Source: Ruminococcus sp.
GTDB taxonomy: Bacteria; Bacillota; Clostridia; Oscillospirales; Ruminococcaceae
Length of the DNA stretch: 64,000 bases
Assembly: GCA_021200415.1 (NCBI GenBank)
Contig: JAJQGO010000057.1
Span: 1-64,000, forward strand
Reading direction: 5' to 3'
Each line of letters opens with the position of its first letter. Within the stretch, counting starts at the first letter, position 1. Below the pieces are notes generated by a model. It had not been told where the DNA came from. It was given only the letters and a program-made list of their open reading frames with translations, and ran no database searches. A program made the translations under genes and the position numbers. Positions 61,069 to 64,000 of this stretch are shown one piece after another.

Positions 61069-63219
61069 TTATGCTTTGACTTTGACATTCGTTTTAAGAG
61101 TTTTGCTCTCCTTATAAGGTCTTACAAGCATATAGATGATAAAAGCGGTGAAGATTATTGCGAAGATAAGTCCCACAACGTGAACGTTTCCGGTGAAGAG
61201 GCAGCCGAACTGGTAAACGATAAGAGAAATAACATATGCAAATATGCACTGATATGCAATTGCGAATGCTGTCCATTTACCGTTGTTCATTTCACGCTTG
61301 ATTGCTCCCATAGCGGCAAAGCAGGGTGCGCAGAGAAGATTGAAGATGAGGAATGAATAAGCTGCGAGAGGTCCGATAAGTGAGGAAAGACTTGTGAGAA
61401 GTGTCGGGTCATCCTCGGCTGCTTCTTCGATTCCGCTCATGAGGACACCAAAGGTTGCAACAACATTTTCCTTTGCGATAAGACCTGTAACCGTACCAAC
61501 GGCAAACTTCCAGTCGCCCCAGCCCAGCGGCGAGAATATCCATGCGATACCGTGTCCGATAGTCGCAAGAAGTGAATCTTCAAGATCAACTGCGCCAAAG
61601 CTGCCGTCAGAGAAGCCGTATCCCTGAAGGAACCAGAGAAGTATGGACGAGAGAAGAATTATAGTTCCTGCCTTTTTGATGAACGACCAGCCGCGCTCCC
61701 ACATCGAACGAAGCACGTTGCCGACTGTAGGGAGATGATAAGCAGGAAGCTCCATTACGAAGGGGGCAGGATCGCCTGCGAAGATTTTCGTTTTCTTGAG
61801 GATGATTCCCGAAACGATGATAGCCGCAACTCCGATGAAGTATGCGCTGGGGGCAACCCACCATGCTCCGTCAAAGAAAGCACCTGCAATCATGGCGATA
61901 ATGGGCAGCTTAGCTCCGCATGGAATGAACGTGGTTGTCATGATTGTCATACGGCGGTCACGCTCATTTTCAATTGTTCTCGATGCCATAACTCCGGGAA
62001 CGCCGCAGCCTGTACCGATAAGCATAGGGATGAAGGATTTGCCCGATAAACCGAACTTACGGAAGATTCTGTCCATAACGAATGCGACACGAGCCATGTA
62101 GCCGCAGGATTCGAGAATGGCAAGGAAGATGAAAAGCACGAACATCTGCGGAACGAAACCGATTACAGCTCCGACACCGCCAATGATTCCGTCAACTATA
62201 AGTCCCTCAAGCCACTCGGCACAGCCGATTTTTTCGAGAAGGGTTGATGCTCCGCCCTGAAGCCATTCGCCTGCAAAGACGTCATTTGTCCAGTCGGTTA
62301 CCCATGTTCCCACAGTTGTAACGGAAACGAAATACACGATGAACATAACGACTGCGAAAATCGGCAGCGCAAGCCATCTGTTAGTAACAATTTTATCAAT
62401 TTTATCCGAAACTGTCAAGCCGCCCTTGTTTTTCTTTTTGTAGCAGTCCTTGATAATTCCTGCAATGTATATGTAACGTTCATTGGTGATAATGCTTTCG
62501 GCATCATCGTCCATTTCCTTTTCGGCAGCCTTAATATCCTCCTCAATATGCGAATGCGACTTTTCATTGAGCTTGAGCTGCTCCAGAACCTTTTCGTCAC
62601 GCTCGAATATCTTGATAGCATACCATCTCTGCTGCTCCTCCGGAATATCATGGAGAACGCATTCCTCAATATGGGCAATTGCGTGTTCAACGCAGCCGCA
62701 GAAGCTATGCTGTGGGATAACCGGTTCGCTTTCGTTAGCGGCAGCTATCGCAAGCTTTGCAGCCTCCTGAATTCCTGTACCCTTGAGGGCGGAAATCTCG
62801 CAGACCGTGCAGCCAAGCTCCTTTGCAAGCTGAGCTGTATTTATTTTGTCGCCGTTTTTCTTTACAACGTCCATCATGTTGATTGCAGCGACAACAGGTA
62901 TGCCAAGCTCAACAAGCTGAGTCGTGAGATAGAGGTTTCTTTCAAGATTCGTTCCGTCGATTATGTTGAGTATCGCGTCGGGACGCTCCTGAATGAGGTA
63001 ATTTCTTGCCACAACCTCTTCGAGGGTGTAGGGCGAGAGGGAGTAAATTCCGGGCAGGTCGGTAATTATAACATCCTTGTTGCCCTTGAGCTTACCCTCC
63101 TTTTTTTCAACAGTAACGCCGGGCCAGTTGCCGACAAACTGATTAGAGCCGGTAAGCGCATTGAAAAGCGTTGTTTTTCCGCTGTTGGGGTTACCGGCGA
63201 GAGCAATTTTAATTTCCAT
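61069..63219 (-). CDS. feoB: Ferrous iron transport protein B
   Basis: Fe(II) transporter of 716 aa. A G-protein domain begins ALAGNPNSGKTTLFNALTGSNQ, then VGNWPGVTVE, ITDLPGIYSLSPYTLEE (G3) and NMMD (G4); a GDI-like helical part follows (about 170-265). The membrane part (about 285-700) has the two gate repeats with GCGVPGVMASRTI and CFAAMGAIKREM. AGAAAGG precedes the ATG. It lies downstream of two feoA genes. Confidence 0.97.
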   Translation of the reverse strand: MEIKIALAGNPNSGKTTLFNALTGSNQFVGNWPGVTVEKKEGKLKGNKDVIITDLPGIYSLSPYTLEEVVARNYLIQERPDAILNIIDGTNLERNLYLTTQLVELGIPVVAAINMMDVVKKNGDKINTAQLAKELGCTVCEISALKGTGIQEAAKLAIAAANESEPVIPQHSFCGCVEHAIAHIEECVLHDIPEEQQRWYAIKIFERDEKVLEQLKLNEKSHSHIEEDIKAAEKEMDDDAESIITNERYIYIAGIIKDCYKKKNKGGLTVSDKIDKIVTNRWLALPIFAVVMFIVYFVSVTTVGTWVTDWTNDVFAGEWLQGGASTLLEKIGCAEWLEGLIVDGIIGGVGAVIGFVPQMFVLFIFLAILESCGYMARVAFVMDRIFRKFGLSGKSFIPMLIGTGCGVPGVMASRTIENERDRRMTIMTTTFIPCGAKLPIIAMIAGAFFDGAWWVAPSAYFIGVAAIIVSGIILKKTKIFAGDPAPFVMELPAYHLPTVGNVLRSMWERGWSFIKKAGTIILLSSILLWFLQGYGFSDGSFGAVDLEDSLLATIGHGIAWIFSPLGWGDWKFAVGTVTGLIAKENVVATFGVLMSGIEEAAEDDPTLLTSLSSLIGPLAAYSFLIFNLLCAPCFAAMGAIKREMNNGKWTAFAIAYQCIFAYVISLIVYQFGCLFTGNVHVVGLIFAIIFTAFIIYMLVRPYKESKTLKTNVKVKA

Positions 63220-63277
63220 ATAAATAAATCCTTTCTGAGTTAGAAGAAACTAACACATAATTAAAAAATTTAAAAAT

Positions 63278-63499
63278 TTATTCTGTTTCAATCATTTCAG
63301 CGTCAGCCTTGCGAAGGGAAAGCTCATAGCCTCTGACAGTTACCTCGATAGGGTCGCCCAGCGGAGCAACCTTGCGCACGTAAACGGGAACCCCCTTGGT
63401 AATCCCCATGTCCATGATTCTGCGCTTGACAGCACCTTCGCCGTTAAGCTTTTTGACCTTGACAGTCTGACCAATTTTTGCATCACGCAATGTAGACAT
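63278..63499 (-). CDS. feoA: FeoA family protein (iron transport accessory)
   Basis: SH3-like protein of 73 aa: LRDAKIGQTVKVKKLNGEGAVKRRIMDMGITKGVPV and GDPIEVTVRGYELSLRKADAEMI, the complete FeoA domain, which binds FeoB's G domain. AAGGAGG precedes the ATG. Second of two feoA genes. Confidence 0.95.
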   Translation of the reverse strand: MSTLRDAKIGQTVKVKKLNGEGAVKRRIMDMGITKGVPVYVRKVAPLGDPIEVTVRGYELSLRKADAEMIETE

Positions 63500-63562
63500 A
63501 AATATTCCTCCTTGTATTATACAAAACAGCCGATAATCCGCAATATAGCTGCGGATTGGCTC

Positions 63563-63775
63563 TCAAACCATGATTTTGCTTGCCATCTCCTTTGAAACGG
63601 CAACTCTCGACTCCTTCACGTTGACGATGACGTTTCCGCCGATCTGATTAACCACGGTGACAGTACCTCCTGCAACAAACCCGAGGGCTTCAAGAAACTT
63701 CCTTGTTTCCGGATTTCCGCCGACCTTTTTTATCATATTCTCCTCGCCAATATTCGCAAAAGTTAAAGGCATCAT
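63563..63775 (-). CDS. feoA: FeoA family protein (first copy)
   Basis: FeoA-domain protein of 70 aa: ENMIKKVGGNPETRKFLEALGFVAGGTVTVVNQIGG and VNVKESRVAVSKEMASKIMV. It differs from the second copy, so it is an old paralogue. The start MMPLTF has AAAGGAGG upstream. It is the first gene of feoA-feoA-feoB-FeoB-associated. Confidence 0.93.
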   Translation of the reverse strand: MMPLTFANIGEENMIKKVGGNPETRKFLEALGFVAGGTVTVVNQIGGNVIVNVKESRVAVSKEMASKIMV

Positions 63776-63818
63776 AATTTCCTCCTTTGGTTAGCAGCTC
63801 ATAACAACCTTTATTATT

Positions 63819-63847
63819 ATATTAGCACCGCCTAACGTAAATGTCAA
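63819..63847 (-). promoter_or_regulatory. Promoter and candidate metal-regulated operator of the feo operon
   Basis: On the minus strand, TTGACA (63842-63847), 17 bases, TAATAT (63819-63824). Between the boxes lies TTAGGCGGTGCTAA (63822-63835), an imperfect inverted repeat (TTAGGC / TGCTAA) where a Fur- or DtxR-like repressor could bind. Confidence 0.5.
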
Positions 63848-63959
63848 GTCCCATTTTGCCTTTTTTCCTGCGAAAAATAATTTTTAGAATTTTTGCTGTC
63901 ATGCCGTTTTGAATAAAAAGGCTTTTTATGGAAATTCCACAAGAACGATGTAAACCCGT

Positions 63960-64000
63960 GCTAACATTAGTATGCCTGCAAAATTTTTGCTGCATCTGAT
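63960..64000. repeat. Partial family A repeat at the window edge
   Basis: AGTATGCCTGCAAAATTTTTG at 63970-63990 and the TGCATCTGA after it match the interior of the element at 12563-12740 (there 12656-12687) with one change. The rest of the element is probably beyond position 64000. Confidence 0.55.

Overview
The window looks like chromosome of an anaerobic Gram-positive Clostridia member of the Ruminococcus type. The evidence is as follows: strong TTGACA-17-TATAAT promoters and purine-rich Shine-Dalgarno (SD) sites; a T-box leader on tyrS; a class III fructose-bisphosphatase; the dapL/dapF route to lysine; spoIIR; and a secreted GH9 cellulase carrying CBM3c and a type I dockerin, which points to a cellulosome (R. 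flavefaciens or R. champanellensis-like; the species is inference). Most of the window is dense housekeeping sequence, largely on the minus strand from about 22 to 54 kb.

Layout. 1-1.6 kb: AT-rich, with a decayed IS256-type transposase tail and two unknown ORFs. 1.6-5.4 kb: a three-gene MacAB/YknXYZ-like ABC exporter operon whose adaptor begins with an RNA-polymerase-sigma-like cytoplasmic segment. 5.5-7.3 kb: Maf pyrophosphatase and a DUF1015 protein in one uninterrupted frame. 7.4-9.5 kb: two COG0523/CobW GTPases, one with a long His/Asp/Glu metal-binding loop. 9.6-14.2 kb: thiamine operon thiC-thiW-thiM-thiE-thiD behind a TPP riboswitch with terminator. 14.3-16.8 kb: small membrane proteins, rpsF-ssb-rpsR, DUF5662. 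17-18.5 kb: a phage-like amidase and two tRNAs (Leu-TAA, Thr-GGT). 18.5-26.3 kb: T-box-tyrS, dapF-dapL, an HMGL-like aldolase, fbp, sfsA. 26.4-30.4 kb: a Q/N-rich mini-protein, yqeG-aroQ-pepP-efp-zinc-ribbon group, rpsU. 30.6-51.9 kb: long minus-strand block infC-rpmI-rplT, trmH-like, dprA, topA, trmFO, plsX, rnc, radical SAM, smc, ftsY, rdgB, yhbY, nadD, yqeK, LCP protein, rsfS, leuS. 51.9-54 kb: spoIIR and a DUF3048 lipoprotein. 54-57.7 kb: surface LRR protein and the dockerin cellulase. 57.9-60.8 kb: ftsH and DUF368. 60.8-63.8 kb: ferrous iron uptake operon feoA-feoA-feoB-FeoB-associated protein.

Two families of short inverted-repeat (MITE-like) elements are scattered between genes. Family A (ends AAGGCAACACCGCACAAAG) lies directly at the stop codons of thiC and aroQ, has a degenerate copy before the cellulase, and probably has another copy running off the right edge. 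Family B (ends AGGGCrCmTCTAAAAA) abuts the dapF promoter. The least ordinary protein is the sigma-like/HlyD fusion of the first operon. Also notable are the Maf-DUF1015 continuous frame, the FtsY with its acidic region at the C-terminus, the His-loop CobW pair and an AUU-started infC.
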